Notes under the pieces: model-generated
Database searches by the model: none
What the model saw: only the letters and a program-made list of their open reading frames with translations
What the model was told of the DNA's origin: nothing
Shown here: piece after piece, positions 63,002 through 64,000 of the stretch
Layout of the letters: each line of letters opens with the position of its first letter
Numbering within the stretch: the stretch's first letter is position 1
Position numbers and translations under genes: made by a program
Origin: Hippasteria phrygiana
Lineage: Eukaryota; Echinodermata; Asteroidea; Valvatida; Goniasteridae
NCBI GenBank assembly: GCA_037893225.1
Contig: JAZGUH010000279.1
Location: 2,108,001-2,172,000, forward strand
DNA: 64,000 nt
Direction of reading: 5' to 3'

Positions 63002-64000
63002 GTAGCGCCTGATCTAAGCTATCCATACATGTCAAAATTACTGAATTTGGTTGATATTTCATGCAATTATGAATGAGTAAAGCAAGTCCATACCCCAGGG
63101 AATTTGACATGCATGGAGCAATAAATAGACGGTAATATGCACACAGATGGTGGCCGGGAAGAAAATAAACAATGCGAGGTTTGAATTTTCTCCACAAGTT
63201 TTAACTCTAAGAAGCCGCCGATGATTGCAACATGTAGCGCCAGATCTAAGCTATCCATACATGTCAAAATTACTGCATTTTGTTGATATTTCATGCAATT
63301 ATGAATGAGTAAAGCAAGTCCATACCCCAGGGAATTTGACATGCATGGAGCAATAAATAGACGGTAATATGTACACAGATGGTGGCCGGGAAGAAAATAA
63401 ACTTTGGAAGATTTGATTTTTCTCCACAAGTTTTAACTCTAGGAAGCCGCCGATGATTGCAACATGTAGCGCCAGATCTAAGTTATCCATACATGTCAAA
63501 ATTACTGAATTTGGTTGATATTTCATGCAATTATGAATGAGTAAAGCAAGTCCATACCCCAGGGAATTTGACATGCATGGAGCAATAAATAGATGGTAAT
63601 ATGCACACAGATGGTGGCCGGAAAGAAAATACACATTGCGAGGTTTGAATTTTCTCCAAAAGTTTTAACTCTAGGAAGCCGCCGATGATTGCAACATGTA
63701 GCGCCAGATCTAAGCTATCCATACATGTCAAAAATTACTGCATTTGGTTGATATTTCATGCAATTATGAATGAGTAAAGCAAGTCCATACCCCAGGGAAT
63801 TTGACATGCATGGAGCAATAATTAGAAGGTAATATGCACACAGATGGTGGCCGGGAAGAAAATAAACATTGCAAGGTTTGAATTTTCTCCGCAAGTTTTA
63901 ACTCTAAGAAGCCGCCGATGATTGCAACATGTAGCGCCAGATCTAAGCTACCCATACATGTAAAAATTACTGCATTTGGTTGATATTTCATGCAATTATG
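63002..64000. repeat. 5-mer of domain B, copy 2, cut by the window edge
   Basis: Three units repeat 61841-62536. The fourth (63698) then carries CAATAATTAG and TCCGCAAG, a combination seen at 62770-63001, so the register slips. The last unit (63931-64000) is cut at monomer position 70. Confidence 0.75.

Larger units (their letters stand above)
1..64000. repeat. Satellite DNA array, ~232-bp monomer, head-to-tail, fills the whole window
   Basis: The motif GTAGCGCCAG recurs at 1, 233, 465, 696, 928, 1160 and so on to 63931, with spacings of 231-233 bp except at a few defined deletions. All copies share one orientation; I found no inverted unit and no inserted foreign sequence. About 278 units can be parsed by hand. 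The first copy has 90 G/C in 232 bases. No gene, RNA gene or transposon is present in any stretch. Long pure arrays with higher-order structure are known from eukaryotic centromeres and heterochromatin. That assignment here is inference, and the family is one I do not recognise. Confidence 0.98.
53007..64000. repeat. Array domain B: more divergent monomers with GATGGTGGCC
   Basis: About 47 units. Most carry GATGGTGG where domain A has GATGTTGG, together with extra A residues in the GTCAAAAATTACTGC segment (233-bp units). A subset has AAACTTTGGAAG and TTTGATTTTTCTCC in place of AAACATTGCGAGG and TTTGAATTTTCTCC. Further variants almost restricted to this domain are GTACCGCC at the unit start (for example 53704, 54401, 57191, 58355), GCGCCTGATC (54169, 55098, 59284) and ACTCAATTTGG. 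Scattered single-copy changes are more frequent than in domain A, so this part looks older or less homogenised. Confidence 0.85.

Noticed and set aside
66..63991. Hundreds of minus-strand open frames of 66-204 codons with similar translations.
   Set aside because: They recur with every 232-bp unit, shift frame because 232 is not a multiple of three, often need TTG as start, and change length only with single-base indels. No family domain is recognisable. They are repeat shadows, not genes.
1..64000. Regular repeats suggestive of a CRISPR array.
   Set aside because: The whole 232-bp unit is repeated, with no unique spacers of uniform length between short repeats and no cas genes.
1..64000. 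A CENP-B box within the monomer.
   Set aside because: I looked for TTCG followed by the spaced A and CGGG on both strands and found no match in the reference unit or in the variants inspected.
1..64000. Transposon ends, target-site duplications or a mobile-element insertion.
   Set aside because: No unit is interrupted by foreign sequence. The only length breaks are the 77-bp and 25-bp deletions and single-base indels.
1..64000. Ribosomal DNA spacer, telomeric repeat or bacterial/phage origin.
   Set aside because: There are no rRNA segments, no short telomere-type motif, no coding density and no ribosome-binding-site context. A 64-kb single-family array is not typical of bacteria or phage.

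Overview
The whole window is one uninterrupted tandem array of a satellite repeat. The basic unit is about 232 bp (mostly 232, often 231 or 233) and about 39% G+C in the first copy. All copies lie head-to-tail in one orientation. By hand I parse about 278 units, six of them truncated, plus a partial unit at the right edge. I see no protein-coding gene, RNA gene, mobile element, inverted segment or unique sequence. The array also starts and ends at the window edges, so neither true end is visible. The organism cannot be named from this. A long, gene-free array with nested higher-order repeats (HORs) is typical of eukaryotic centromeric, pericentromeric or other heterochromatic DNA. I do not recognise the monomer family.

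Phase used here: monomer position 1 is the first base of GTAGCGCCAG, which is also base 1 of the window. Domain A (1-53006) is very homogeneous. Its units are mosaics of a few recurring variants: CATG or CAGG at 107-110, C or A at 129, T or C at 139, six or more alleles at 208-211, and a one-base deletion near 87-95. Domain B (53007-64000) is more divergent and carries its own markers, mainly GATGGTGG in place of GATGTTGG near 145-152 and a TTTGGAAG block near 171. One B-like unit lies early at 51382-51615, so the boundary is interleaved.

Above the monomer level the array is a patchwork of duplicated multi-monomer blocks. From left to right these are: a 16-mer of about 3,710 bp in two tandem copies (3248-10666); a 2,319-bp block shared between 1856-4174 and 11361-13679; a 12-, 11- and 10-monomer series (16385-23956); a 6-mer of 1,388 bp in two copies (25659-28434); a 2,705-bp module with an internal 77-bp truncation (four full copies, at 13448, 30290, 33227 and 42653); an extra tandem copy of its 1,855-bp 8-mer part; a 7-mer of 1,622 bp in two pairs; and a tandem duplication of about 9.4 kb (32763-42188) whose second copy (42189-49759) lacks one 8-mer. 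Domain B has a 1,163-bp 5-mer in two copies, a 1,395-bp duplicated block and a 1,161-bp 5-mer at the right edge.

There are no genes that work together. The array's history is the content: repeated unequal exchange and conversion at scales from tens of bases to about 9 kb. Every open frame is a repeat-derived shadow, recurring on the minus strand. Block borders were set by hand from diagnostic variants and should be rechecked with a self-alignment.
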